This document shows, piece after piece, positions 18,061 to 27,399 of a stretch of 64,000 nt of DNA (positions are counted from its first letter, which is position 1; every line of letters starts with the position of its first letter). A program made the position numbers and the translations under genes. Below the pieces are notes generated by a model. That model was not told the origin of the DNA. It searched no databases and saw only the letters and a program-made list of their open reading frames with translations. Location: the NCBI GenBank assembly GCA_964533215.1, contig CAZHLJ010000006.1, positions 67,172 to 131,171 on the forward strand, given 5' to 3'. This DNA is from Bact-08 sp964533215 (GTDB taxonomy: Bacteria; Bacteroidota; Bacteroidia; Bacteroidales; UBA932).

Positions 18061-19362
18061 TCAATAGTTGTACTTTTTCCATATAGTTTCAAGTCTTTTT
18101 CTGATCTCTGCCTCCTTTATATTGTCACATGGATTGTAAAACTTTATACAGCTCAACTCTTTTGGCAGAAACTCCTGTTCGACAAAATTATCTGAATAGG
18201 AGTGGGCATATTTGTAGTCTTTTGAATAGCCCAGATCTTTCATAAGTTTTGTAGGTGCATTCCTTAAGTGTAAAGGGACAGGGAGAGCTCCGCTTTTCTC
18301 CACCTCTGCCAGAGCAGAGTCTATTGCCATATAGGCAGAATTGCTCTTCTTGCACGTTGCGAGATAGATGGCAGTCTCAGAAAGGATTATTCTTGACTCA
18401 GGTATCCCTATCTTATTTACAGCATCAAAGCAGGCATTTGCAATGAGCAAAGCATTTGGATTGGCCAGACCAATATCTTCAGCAGCAAGAATTACCAATC
18501 TTCTAGCAATGAAAAGAGGATCTTCTCCTCCTGCAATCATCCTTGCCATCCAATAAACAGCTCCGTTAGGATCAGAGCCTCTGATACTTTTAATGAAAGC
18601 AGATATTATATCGTAATGTTGTTCTCCATTCTTGTCATATAATGCAATATTCTCCTGCAGCCTTTCGGTAACAACATTGTTACTGATGATAACTTTTTCG
18701 TTATCTAAAAAGCTTCCTACTATTATATCTATGATATTTAGAAGTTTACGAGCATCACCCCCAGAGAAACGGAAAAGAGCTTCTTTCTCTTTTACCTCAA
18801 TCTCTTTTTCCTTTAGTACAGGGTCTGTTGTTATAGCTCGATCTAACAACATGCTTAATGAGTCGACATCAAGAGACTTTAAGACATATACCTGACACCT
18901 TGATAGAAGAGGTGTGATAACCTCGAATGATGGGTTTTCGGTTGTGGCTCCAATCAAAGTTAGTGTGCCATCTTCAACTGCCCCAAGAAGTGCATCCTGC
19001 TGTGACTTGCTGAATCTGTGGATTTCATCTATAAAAAGTATGGGCCTTGCTTTATTGAAAATTGAGTACGATCTCGACTTTTCAATTATTTCCCTTACAT
19101 CCTTGACACCTGCATTTATTGCCGACAGACTGTGAAAAGGTCTGTCAAGCTTATTTGCAATTATCTTGGCAAGAGTAGTCTTTCCTACGCCTGGCGGCCC
19201 CCATAATATGAAAGAGGTAAGATTGTCGGATTCTATCATTTTCCTTAATACCGAACCTTGTCCGACCAAATGATCCTGCCCGACATATTCATCCAGATTT
19301 TTTGGTCTCATCCTTTCCGGCAGAGGAATCTGATTTAAAAGTTTATTTCCAGTAGTATTCAT
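18061..19362 (-). CDS. rarA: Replication-associated recombination protein A (RarA/MgsA AAA ATPase)
   Basis: This 433-residue AAA+ ATPase of the clamp-loader-like RarA/WRNIP1 family acts at stalled replication forks. PLPERMRPKNLDEYVGQDHL opens the conserved region, Walker A is WGPPGVGKTTLAKI near residue 55, Walker B is ILFIDEIHRFSKSQQDALL, and sensor 1 is LIGATTENPSFE. The C-terminal MgsA domain (YWMARMIAGGEDPLFIARRL) supports the family. Its start overlaps the sulfatase end by 20 bases, so it is probably translated from a message begun upstream. Confidence 0.95.
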   Translation of the reverse strand: MNTTGNKLLNQIPLPERMRPKNLDEYVGQDHLVGQGSVLRKMIESDNLTSFILWGPPGVGKTTLAKIIANKLDRPFHSLSAINAGVKDVREIIEKSRSYSIFNKARPILFIDEIHRFSKSQQDALLGAVEDGTLTLIGATTENPSFEVITPLLSRCQVYVLKSLDVDSLSMLLDRAITTDPVLKEKEIEVKEKEALFRFSGGDARKLLNIIDIIVGSFLDNEKVIISNNVVTERLQENIALYDKNGEQHYDIISAFIKSIRGSDPNGAVYWMARMIAGGEDPLFIARRLVILAAEDIGLANPNALLIANACFDAVNKIGIPESRIILSETAIYLATCKKSNSAYMAIDSALAEVEKSGALPVPLHLRNAPTKLMKDLGYSKDYKYAHSYSDNFVEQEFLPKELSCIKFYNPCDNIKEAEIRKRLETIWKKYNY

Positions 19363-20872
19363 CCATTATTCCTTTCATTTCAGAAGATTGGCTGTCTTCG
19401 TCCCCAAGAGCTTTTCGCTGTTTCAGGATTTCGTTTTTAAGTTTATATACTATTTTCTTGTACTTCGGGTCACCATATAGGTTCTTCATTTCCATCGGGT
19501 CGTTTTTGAGATCATATAACTCCCACAGAGGTGTATATGAAGGTTTTCTGGCTCCTTTCATATTTAGAGGAGAACCGTAATAGAATATGAGCTTGTACCT
19601 GTCAGTTCGTATGCCTAAATTTGCAACTGTCCTGTGGTAGAAATCATTATGCATCCAGTAACGGTAATAAACCGACTTTCTCCAATTTTTTGGTGTAGAT
19701 TCTGACAGATTCCTTCTGAAACTCTTTCCTTGCATATCCTCCGAAGGTTTAATTCCGGCATAATCCAAAAGGGTAGGGGCAAAATCAACATTCAAAGATA
19801 GGTCATTATTCACAGTTCCCGGCCTTATTTCCTTAGGAAATCTTATAAGAAATGGCATTTTAATTGATTCTTCCTGCATAAGTCTTTTATCGAACCATCC
19901 GTGCTCACCAAGAAAAAATCCCTGATCGGAAGTGTAAATGACAATAGTATTACTGTCCAATCCATTCCTGCTAAGATAATCTAATATTTTCCCCACATTC
20001 TCGTCTACACCAGCAATACATCTGAGATAATCCTTAATAAAGAGCTGATATGCCCATTTTCTATGTTCATCTCTGCTAAGGTTGGTCGGAATGGAGGTCT
20101 TTAAATCGGTCTCTGTCATATTTTCAAGACTCATCGTAAGCGAATCTGTATAAGATCCTCTTGACTGGTAATTATCCAAAAGGTTTTCCGGTTCAGGAAC
20201 AGTTATACTGTCAAGAAGATGTTTAAATCTTTCTGCCGGTTGCCAAGGACGGTGGGGGGCCTTGAACTGACACATGAGGAAGAAAGGTTTGGACTTATCG
20301 CGTCTGTTATCAAGCCAATCTATTGCCCTCTGTGCGACAACGTCTTCAGAATGTCCAAAGTAAGTTTTCCCTTTTGAGTTTTCGAATGTCTCTCCATCTG
20401 TGCGACTCTTTTCAATCAGTTTAGGATCGTGATAGGTTCCTTGTCCAATAAAGCAGGCATAGTCATCAAAGCCCTTAGGTTCAGTACCTAAATGCCATTT
20501 ACCTACAATAGCTGTGCTATAGCCAGATTCATGAAGAATTTTAGGAAGTGTAAGTAAGTTTGTATCAAGTTTGTCTGATAAAGTATAGACGCCATTTTTC
20601 TGGCTATACATTCCTGTAAGGATACATGCACGGCTTGGGCTGGAAATAGAATTTGTCGCAAAACAGGAATTAAGCCGTGCACCCTGAAGACCGAGCCTGT
20701 CTATGTTTGGGGTAGGAAGAACTTTTGACAGTCTGCTGTTGTATGCGCTGATTGCATTGGAGGCATGATCGTCAGACATAATGTAGATGATATTTGGCCT
20801 CTCCTGAGCATTCAGATTGGGGGAGGCCAATAATATCGCTCCAATTCCTGCAATCGCTTGTTTATTTAACAT
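19343..20872 (-). CDS. Sulfatase, family S1, Ser-type, exported
   Basis: This 509-residue arylsulfatase-fold enzyme starts with a signal-like hydrophobic stretch (AIAGIGAILLASPNLNAQ). The active-site signature is SSPSRACILTG at residues 77-87, so Ser77 rather than Cys would be converted to formylglycine. That needs a radical-SAM anaerobic sulfatase-maturing enzyme, which is not in this window. Metal ligands are the SDDHA pair near residues 33-37 and YTSDQGFFLGEHGW later. The C-terminal subdomain (YELYDLKNDPMEMKNL-like) is typical of polysaccharide-acting sulfatases. The substrate is unknown, but the gene sits with sugar-uptake genes, so a sulfated host or algal glycan is plausible. Confidence 0.9.
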   Translation of the reverse strand: MLNKQAIAGIGAILLASPNLNAQERPNIIYIMSDDHASNAISAYNSRLSKVLPTPNIDRLGLQGARLNSCFATNSISSPSRACILTGMYSQKNGVYTLSDKLDTNLLTLPKILHESGYSTAIVGKWHLGTEPKGFDDYACFIGQGTYHDPKLIEKSRTDGETFENSKGKTYFGHSEDVVAQRAIDWLDNRRDKSKPFFLMCQFKAPHRPWQPAERFKHLLDSITVPEPENLLDNYQSRGSYTDSLTMSLENMTETDLKTSIPTNLSRDEHRKWAYQLFIKDYLRCIAGVDENVGKILDYLSRNGLDSNTIVIYTSDQGFFLGEHGWFDKRLMQEESIKMPFLIRFPKEIRPGTVNNDLSLNVDFAPTLLDYAGIKPSEDMQGKSFRRNLSESTPKNWRKSVYYRYWMHNDFYHRTVANLGIRTDRYKLIFYYGSPLNMKGARKPSYTPLWELYDLKNDPMEMKNLYGDPKYKKIVYKLKNEILKQRKALGDEDSQSSEMKGIMDEYYWK

Positions 20873-20888
20873 AATATAAATTGTATAA

Positions 20889-22133
20889 CTAATCTCGTTT
20901 TCTTAGTTGTTTAATAATCTTGGCTATAACATTTTCAATAGATTGGTCTGGTTCAATAATATTATAACTGCCCCAGAAGTTATCATCAGTAAAATCGTTC
21001 ACTCTGTAGGAAATAATATCCTTTGGTCTTATTCTGTTTTGATTTTCAATTTTACGTTCATTCTCGCTGAGATCTGTTACTGCAAATTCTGAGGAAATTG
21101 TATATGTATTTTTGAACCATTTCTTATCCCATTTAGCCTGAAATTTTAGTTCCGTCCTGGAATAGTCAAAATACCATAATCCACCGTTTTGCTTGTAGTT
21201 TACAATATAATTTGCAGAGAGTACATCCATCTTGAGTGTCGGAGGTTTCCGTTTAATGAAATATGGATTGGCATCTTTTCTGTTTTCTACGTTCATGGCA
21301 AATTCTGCACGTCCAATTGCCAGTGATTCAGATTCAATGAATATTCTTCCCCTGAAAAAGATAAAATCATGTTCTGCCTTCTCATTAAACTCTATTACAA
21401 AGAATATTTTATCATCAATGGCCACCGGTGTGCCAAATTTAAAGTCGTAAATCTGGTCTATAAAAGGCAAATCTACTCCTAAAAATGGAGTTGAAAGAAC
21501 ATCTATTTCAAGAGCAGAATTTGGTCCTCCTTGAAACTTAACTAACAGAGTATCAATTTTATGAGCGTCATAATTACCTCTTGCTCTGTATATGCCTATC
21601 TGGTCTGGCCTATAACCATTGTACGAAGCTTTGTTCACGTCTAGTACAGCTTCATTTATAGAGACATACGAACTGCCTTTCTTTATCATCTCCCTATAAA
21701 ATGCAGTAAGTTGCATTGGCTTCATTATATAATTATCCTTTACCCTAGCTAATGCCATCCTGAGAATTGATGAAGCATCCTGAGGCCTTACAGTGATTGG
21801 CTTAAGAGTAGCAATAGATTGTTCAAGCTTTATGTATACCAAATTGCCGGCATCTAATAACGAACTTACAGGAATTCTCTGAGATTTATATCCCAGATAA
21901 GAAATTAGCAGAGTATCGGCAATTTCGGATGATGGAAATTTTATCACAAATACTCCATCTGAATTAGTGACATTGCTTATGTTTGTAGATAGTAACTGAA
22001 TAGAAGCAAAACTCAGAGGTCGGTTACTTGATGCATCTTGCACCTTGCCTGAAATTGATTTGATTTCCTGAGCCCCCAAAGCAGTAGAAAAACAGATCAA
22101 AAACGAAACCAGAAATGTAAATCGAGTTTTCAT
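20889..22133 (-). CDS. Exported carboxypeptidase-like regulatory (CarboxypepD_reg) domain protein
   Basis: This 414-residue protein has a clear signal peptide (FTFLVSFLICFSTALGAQ) followed at residues 25-110 by a carboxypeptidase D regulatory-like beta-sandwich (SISGKVQDASSNRPLSFASI through LLISYLGYKSQRIPV). That is the same module seen at the N-terminus of SusC-type proteins. The rest, about 300 residues, has no motif I can name and no TonB-dependent receptor barrel. Proteins of this architecture are common and uncharacterised in Bacteroidota. It is the first gene of the minus-strand run ending with the CBM9-like gene, and the sulfatase starts 16 bases after it. The role is unknown; cell-envelope location is inferred. 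Confidence 0.8.
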   Translation of the reverse strand: MKTRFTFLVSFLICFSTALGAQEIKSISGKVQDASSNRPLSFASIQLLSTNISNVTNSDGVFVIKFPSSEIADTLLISYLGYKSQRIPVSSLLDAGNLVYIKLEQSIATLKPITVRPQDASSILRMALARVKDNYIMKPMQLTAFYREMIKKGSSYVSINEAVLDVNKASYNGYRPDQIGIYRARGNYDAHKIDTLLVKFQGGPNSALEIDVLSTPFLGVDLPFIDQIYDFKFGTPVAIDDKIFFVIEFNEKAEHDFIFFRGRIFIESESLAIGRAEFAMNVENRKDANPYFIKRKPPTLKMDVLSANYIVNYKQNGGLWYFDYSRTELKFQAKWDKKWFKNTYTISSEFAVTDLSENERKIENQNRIRPKDIISYRVNDFTDDNFWGSYNIIEPDQSIENVIAKIIKQLRKRD

Positions 22134-22232
22134 AATTTTTGCTATTTTTACTAGTGACGAATATACATATTTTCATATTATATAACATTCCAAAACAAAA
22201 TAAGTTAATTTCGCACCCTAAAGCAACCAAAA

Positions 22233-23636
22233 ATGGGAAGAAGAGATAAAGAATTTTTTGAATCTATTGAAATTGAAACTATTGCAGCCGAAGGAAAGGC
22301 TATTTCACATATTAACGGTAAGGTTCTGTTCGTTCCTCATGCAATACCTGGAGATATAGTTGATGTTCAGGTAAATATCAAAAGAAAGGGATATATGGAG
22401 GGTTACATTGTCAACATGATTAAGCCCTCCCCTGTCAGAATTGATCCATTCTGTACACATTATGGTATATGTGGAGGGTGCAAATGGCAGCCCCTGCCCT
22501 ACCAAATGCAATTGGAATTCAAACAACAACAGGTTATTGACCAACTTACAAGAATAGGGAAACTTAATCTTCCTGAAATTACTCCAATACTTGGCTCGGA
22601 AAAGACTACTTTGTACAGAAACAAGCTTGAGTATACATTCTCAAACAAAAGATGGCTGGAGACAAAAGACGAGGTTGAAAATATCCCTTTCAGCGACAAG
22701 CCCGGTCTTGGATTCCATATTTCCGGCCTTTTTGACAAAGTGCTGGATGTGCAAAAATGCTATCTGCAACCAGAACCCTCAAACGAGCTTAGGCTATTCA
22801 TCAAGGACTTTGCAATTGAACACAATATTCCTTTCTTCGATCTCAGAGCGCAGACTGGATTATTAAGGAATATGGTAGTTAGGACAAGCACCACCGGCGA
22901 GGTCATGTTGACTTTGGTACTTGCTTATGACGACAAAGATCTAAAAGAATTGATTTTAAATGCTGTTATACAGAAATTTCCGCAGATTACTTCTATCAAT
23001 TATATAATTAATAATAAGAGAAACGATAATACTTCTGACCTTCCTTTTGTCAACTATTATGGCAAAGACTGTATTTATGAGAAGATGGAAAACCTTAAAT
23101 TCAGGATTGGCCCTAAGTCCTTCTATCAGACCAACTCTGAGCAGGCATACAGACTATATTCGGTTGTTAGAGAGTACGCCGATCTCAAGGGTGATGAAAT
23201 TGTATATGACCTATATACAGGGACTGGCACTATAGCCTTGTTTCTTGCCTCCAAAGCTAAGAAAGTTGTGGGTATAGAGTATGTTCAGGAGGCTATTGAT
23301 GATGCTTTGATAAATGCGAGGGAAAACAATATTGACAACTGCTCTTTCTTTGCCGGTGATATGAAAGACCTTCTGAAGCCGGATTTCATACGCGCTAATG
23401 GGAAGCCGGATGTTATAATTCTTGACCCCCCCAGAGCCGGAATTCACCCAGATGTAGCTAAAGTGATTGTAGAAGCAAGACCTGGTAAAATAGTATACGT
23501 CAGCTGTAACCCTGCCAGTCAAGCTAGAGATTTAGCACTAATGGCTGATAGTTATGTGATCACAAAAGTCCGCCCTGTTGATATGTTCCCACATACTCAC
23601 CACCTTGAAAACGTAGTTGCATTGGAACTGAAATAA
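22233..23636 (+). CDS. rlmD: 23S rRNA (uracil-C5)-methyltransferase, RlmD/RumA family
   Basis: This 467-residue SAM-dependent RNA m5U methyltransferase begins with an N-terminal TRAM domain (IETIAAEGKAISHINGKVL). It then has Cys residues of a 4Fe-4S cluster (HYGICGGCKWQPL), the SAM-binding motif VYDLYTGTGTIALFL, and the catalytic Cys in YVSCNPASQARDLA. This is the RlmD/RlmCD/TrmFO-independent RumA group; the exact uridine (1939 or 747) cannot be decided here. It leads a plus-strand trio with the alkD-like gene (16 bases later) and mnmE, two of the three being RNA-modification genes. Confidence 0.92.
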   Translation: MGRRDKEFFESIEIETIAAEGKAISHINGKVLFVPHAIPGDIVDVQVNIKRKGYMEGYIVNMIKPSPVRIDPFCTHYGICGGCKWQPLPYQMQLEFKQQQVIDQLTRIGKLNLPEITPILGSEKTTLYRNKLEYTFSNKRWLETKDEVENIPFSDKPGLGFHISGLFDKVLDVQKCYLQPEPSNELRLFIKDFAIEHNIPFFDLRAQTGLLRNMVVRTSTTGEVMLTLVLAYDDKDLKELILNAVIQKFPQITSINYIINNKRNDNTSDLPFVNYYGKDCIYEKMENLKFRIGPKSFYQTNSEQAYRLYSVVREYADLKGDEIVYDLYTGTGTIALFLASKAKKVVGIEYVQEAIDDALINARENNIDNCSFFAGDMKDLLKPDFIRANGKPDVIILDPPRAGIHPDVAKVIVEARPGKIVYVSCNPASQARDLALMADSYVITKVRPVDMFPHTHHLENVVALELK

Positions 23637-23652
23637 TTACTGAATAACTTCT

Positions 23653-24315
23653 ATGGACATCCGGGAAATATATTACCAAAATGCCAATCCGCAAAAAGCT
23701 GTACCAATGTCTGCTTATATGAGGAATAAATTCCCTTTCCTTGGACTTACACGTACAGACCGCAAAACGCTTGACAAAGAGTTTCTTTGTATAAGAAAAA
23801 AGGACACCGATTTTGACTGGAAGTTCATACTTGAAACTACAGCATTGCCCGAAAGAGAGTTTTATTATCTAGCACTTGGGTATCTATCTTTGAATCAACG
23901 ATTGATAAAGCCTGATGATTTTATGTACATTGAAGAGTTGATATTGCTAAAACCTTGGTGGGACAGCGTGGATTCAATTGCCCCTATCGTTGGTTATCTT
24001 TGCAGGAAATACCCTGAGCTTATAGATGAATATGTTGTCAAATGGATATGCTCAGATAATTTCTGGCTAGTCAGATGCTCTATAATATTTCAACTTAAAT
24101 ATAAAAAAGAGACTAATTTAGAATTACTATCTAAAGCGATAATTCAAAATAAAAATAGCAAAGAGTTCTTTATAAACAAGGCTATCGGATGGTCGCTGAG
24201 AGAATATTCCAAGACAGATCCTGTGTGGGTGTCACGATTTTTGAAAGAGGAAAAATTATCCTCTTTAAGTGAGAGAGAGGCATTAAAATGGATGAATAAA
24301 AATAATTTACGATGA
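23653..24315 (+). CDS. DNA alkylation repair protein, AlkD-like HEAT-repeat family
   Basis: This 220-residue all-helical protein is predicted to be a DNA glycosylase of the AlkD type, which removes bulky or cationic N3/N7-alkyl bases. The family features YLALGYLS, then KPWWDSVDSIAPIVGYL (the W-D catalytic helix) and WLVRCSIIFQLKYKK are visible in order, and the C-terminal FINKAIGWSLREYSKTDP is characteristic. It overlaps the mnmE start by four bases (ATGA), indicating translational coupling. Damage-inducible control is not evident from sequence. Confidence 0.87.
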   Translation: MDIREIYYQNANPQKAVPMSAYMRNKFPFLGLTRTDRKTLDKEFLCIRKKDTDFDWKFILETTALPEREFYYLALGYLSLNQRLIKPDDFMYIEELILLKPWWDSVDSIAPIVGYLCRKYPELIDEYVVKWICSDNFWLVRCSIIFQLKYKKETNLELLSKAIIQNKNSKEFFINKAIGWSLREYSKTDPVWVSRFLKEEKLSSLSEREALKWMNKNNLR

Positions 24316-25742
24316 AAGATGTGGTTAAATCTGATACAATTTGCGCATTGGCAACTGTTAACGGAACAGGTGCGTTAGCAGTTATCAGAGTAAGCGGTAA
24401 CGATTCAATTTCTATATTAGAATCTGTTTTTAAGCCATATAAAGGAACTAGCTTAAGCAATACTAAAGGTTATCGAATAAGATTTGGTGGCATTTATAAA
24501 GAGGGTAAACTGCTTGATGAAGTTATTGTATCTGTATTCAGGGCTCCAAACTCATTCACAGGCGAAGACTCTGTTGAGATTTCCTGTCATGGATCAAATT
24601 ACATTCAACAGGAAATACTAATGCTTCTTGTATCCAAGGGGGCAAGAATGGCCAGGCCTGGAGAATTTTCACAACTGGCATTTTTAAATGGCAAAATGGA
24701 TCTTGCTCAGGCTGAGGCTGTGGCAGATCTCATATCCTCTGAAACTGCTGCATCTCATAGAATTGCCATTAACCAGATGAAAGGCGGGTTCTCAAAGGAG
24801 TTGTCCAAAATGAGGCAATCTTTGCTGGATCTGGTATCACTTATGGAATTGGAACTGGATTTCAGCGAGGAGGATGTCGAATTTGCCGACAGAACTAAAC
24901 TTAATGAACTGCTAAACGGTGCCATTGGGCAGGTTTCGCATCTTATCGACTCTTTTAAATTAGGTAATGTAATCAAAAACGGTGTACCAGTGGCAATTGT
25001 GGGTGCGACAAATACAGGTAAGAGTACCTTGTTGAATGCATTGTTGGGAGAAGAGAGAGCCATTGTCTCTGAGATACATGGTACTACCAGAGACTTTATC
25101 GAAGATGTGGTTAACCTTGGCGGAACAGCTTTCCGCTTCGTAGACACCGCCGGAATCCGCAAAACCAACGAAGCCATTGAGGTACTGGGAATTGAAAGAA
25201 CTTTTGCAAAAATAAGAACAGCTTCAATTGTCATACTCATGCTTGACGCTGAGAGACCGGAAATGTTCGAAAATGGAATAATGCAGCTTAAGTCAAATAT
25301 TATCCTTGAAAATCAAAAGGTTATTGTTCTTATCAATAAAATTGACAAGCCTCATTATACAGATAAGATTATCGCCGGAATTGTTTCGGAAGTCAGGAGA
25401 CTTGCCTGCTCAGAAGGGCTCGACCTACTCTCAATAATCCCAGCTTCTGCCAAAGCCCGCATTGGCCTGGATCTCCTTAAAGCTCTTTTGATAGATAGTC
25501 AGAAGAGTGTCTCCACTGACACAAACGCCACCCTTGTTACAAATGTCCGCCACTATCAAGCACTTCAGGAAGCTTATGAAGCTCTCGTCAGGGTGACTGA
25601 AGGCATTGAAGCCTCCCTCCCAACTGACCTTCTTACTCAGGACATCCGCGAGGCACTTTTTCACATCGGCGAAATTGTAGGAGAAATCAATACCGAAGAA
25701 ATACTCGGCAATATTTTCAGCAAATTCTGCATCGGAAAGTAA
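24312..25742 (+). CDS. mnmE: tRNA modification GTPase MnmE
   Basis: This 476-residue GTPase, with MnmG, installs carboxymethylaminomethyl groups on wobble U34 of certain tRNAs. The N-terminal folate-binding domain starts DTICALATVNGTGALAVIR. The Ras-like G domain begins with GATNTGKSTLLNALLG near residue 235, with G2-G3 ERAIVSEIHGTTRDF and DTAGIRKT, and G4 NKID. The protein ends in the essential FCIGK, whose Cys is the family C-terminal residue, so the gene is complete. It ends 22 bases before the assembly gap. Confidence 0.96.
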   Translation: MKDVVKSDTICALATVNGTGALAVIRVSGNDSISILESVFKPYKGTSLSNTKGYRIRFGGIYKEGKLLDEVIVSVFRAPNSFTGEDSVEISCHGSNYIQQEILMLLVSKGARMARPGEFSQLAFLNGKMDLAQAEAVADLISSETAASHRIAINQMKGGFSKELSKMRQSLLDLVSLMELELDFSEEDVEFADRTKLNELLNGAIGQVSHLIDSFKLGNVIKNGVPVAIVGATNTGKSTLLNALLGEERAIVSEIHGTTRDFIEDVVNLGGTAFRFVDTAGIRKTNEAIEVLGIERTFAKIRTASIVILMLDAERPEMFENGIMQLKSNIILENQKVIVLINKIDKPHYTDKIIAGIVSEVRRLACSEGLDLLSIIPASAKARIGLDLLKALLIDSQKSVSTDTNATLVTNVRHYQALQEAYEALVRVTEGIEASLPTDLLTQDIREALFHIGEIVGEINTEEILGNIFSKFCIGK

Positions 25743-25764
25743 CCCCCAAAAAGCTCTTTACATT

Positions 25765-25864
25765 NNNNNNNNNNNNNNNNNNNNNNNNNNNNNNNNNNNN
25801 NNNNNNNNNNNNNNNNNNNNNNNNNNNNNNNNNNNNNNNNNNNNNNNNNNNNNNNNNNNNNNNN
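25765..25864. other. Assembly gap (100 N)
   Basis: Exactly 100 ambiguous bases, the usual placeholder for a scaffold gap of unknown size. Genes on either side (mnmE and the MATE transporter) may not be true neighbours, and small genes, tRNAs or repeats may be missing here. A translation crossing it is meaningless. Confidence 0.99.
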
Positions 25865-25966
25865 GTATTTTAAATATACTCTTGACTTCTTTAGCATGTT
25901 TATGGCATTAATGAGAATAAATAGAATATAATTCGGATATTTGCACTCGCAAATTAAAATAATTAT

Positions 25967-27319
25967 ATGTCCAAAGAACGGAATGCCAACGAATTAGGTA
26001 GCGAAGGAATTGGGAAGTTGATATTAAAGTATTCCATTCCCGCCATTGTCGCAACTGCTGCTGCCTCACTTTATAATATCATAGACCGAATATTCATTGG
26101 GCAAGGTGTTGGCCCTATGGCAATTTCAGGGTTGGCACTTACTTTTCCCTTGATGAATATTTTAGCCGCATTTGGAGCGCTGGTCGGCGTAGGATCTTCT
26201 GCAATGGTCTCTATAAGACTGGGACGGCATGACAGGCGAGGTGCAACAATGATTCTGGGGAATGCCGTAATGCTAAATCTTCTGTTAAGCATTACAATCT
26301 CTGCACTTACCTTCATTTTTCTCGAGCCAATTCTGTACGCTTTGGGAGGTAGTAAGGAGACTATTCCTTACGCCAAGGAGTTCATTCAGGTTATACTTGT
26401 AGGAAATGTATTTACATGTCAGTATCTTGGCCTTAACAATATCATGAGAGCCTCGGGTTACCCTGAGAAAGCAATGGTTACAACTCTTCTTACGGTGTTG
26501 TCTAATCTGATACTTGCACCTGTGTTTATCTTTGCCTTTAATTGGGGTATCCGGGGTGCGGCCATGGCAACAGTGATATCTCAGATAGTCGGTACGATAT
26601 GGGTTGTGGCTCATTTTACCAAGATTGAAAGTTTCCTGCACTTCCTTCCTGGTTATATGAGGCTTCAGAAAAACATCATAAAGGACATATTCTCAATCGG
26701 CATGTCGACCTTTATAATGCTTTTCTTTGCCAGCGTTGTCACATCGATAATCAATCTCAGTCTTAAAAAATATGGAGGAGATTACGCAGTTGGATCATTT
26801 GGAATTGTAAACAGCATAGCCGGTCTGGTGGTTATGGTGGTATTAGGATTCACCCAAGGCATGCAACCAATTGTCGGTTATAATTATGGAGCAAAAAAAA
26901 TGCCTCGTGTCCTGAGGGCATTCAAACTTACCGTTTTTGCAGGCATTTGCGTAACTACGTTTGGTTTTCTTATAGCTGAGCTATTTCCTAGACTGATCTC
27001 TTCTGCATTTACTACAAATGAAGAACTTATCGGACTGGCAGCGACCGGGATGAGGTTAAACCTTCTAATGTTCCCGTTTGTAGGTTTTCAGATGGTTACT
27101 TCAAACTTCTTCCAGTCTATAAACAAAGCTAAAATTTCGATAATTCTTTCCTTATCAAGACAAGTGCTATTTCTTATTCCGGCACTACTTGTTCTTCCAC
27201 ATTTCTGGGGTTTGAATGGTGTATGGCTAAGCGGCCCGGTATCTGACCTGTCTGCCACAATTGTGGCAATTGTATTATTGCGGAGTCAGATGAAAATCCT
27301 GAAGGCAGAAATCAAATAG
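25967..27319 (+). CDS. MATE family efflux transporter
   Basis: This 450-residue membrane protein has twelve predicted helices in two repeats and belongs to the multidrug and toxic compound extrusion superfamily (MatE domains). Typical motifs are LILKYSIPAIVATAAASLYN in the first helix, DRIFIGQGVGPMAISGLAL, and GFTQGMQPIVGYNYGAKK in the second half. It would export drugs or metabolites in exchange for Na+ or H+; the substrate is unknown. It stands alone between the assembly gap and a convergent hsp20 gene, so operon context is missing. Confidence 0.93.
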   Translation: MSKERNANELGSEGIGKLILKYSIPAIVATAAASLYNIIDRIFIGQGVGPMAISGLALTFPLMNILAAFGALVGVGSSAMVSIRLGRHDRRGATMILGNAVMLNLLLSITISALTFIFLEPILYALGGSKETIPYAKEFIQVILVGNVFTCQYLGLNNIMRASGYPEKAMVTTLLTVLSNLILAPVFIFAFNWGIRGAAMATVISQIVGTIWVVAHFTKIESFLHFLPGYMRLQKNIIKDIFSIGMSTFIMLFFASVVTSIINLSLKKYGGDYAVGSFGIVNSIAGLVVMVVLGFTQGMQPIVGYNYGAKKMPRVLRAFKLTVFAGICVTTFGFLIAELFPRLISSAFTTNEELIGLAATGMRLNLLMFPFVGFQMVTSNFFQSINKAKISIILSLSRQVLFLIPALLVLPHFWGLNGVWLSGPVSDLSATIVAIVLLRSQMKILKAEIK

Positions 27320-27321
27320 GG

Positions 27322-27354
27322 AAAAATTAAAAAGGAGAGCCATTCCGGTTCTCC
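27322..27354 (-). terminator. Rho-independent terminator for the hsp20 gene
   Basis: An 8-bp stem (27334-27341 with 27347-27354, one G-U pair, 5-base loop) is followed on the minus strand by a T-rich tract (TTTTTAATTTTT; A-tract 27322-27333 on plus). It sits 45 bases after the hsp20 stop. It may also slow transcription from the convergent MATE gene, although its plus-strand tail is not T-rich. Confidence 0.7.
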
Positions 27355-27399
27355 TTAGGTTAAAAACCATTTTTCAATTTGATCCTTATTCAATCTCTA

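Noticed and set aside
24755..25240. 161-codon open frame antisense to mnmE
   Set aside because: It is low-complexity (Ser/Leu-rich), lies wholly inside the well-supported mnmE G-domain region and shows no family motif.
25661..25897. Open frame crossing the N gap
   Set aside because: Translation through ambiguous bases is meaningless and its real part is antisense to mnmE.
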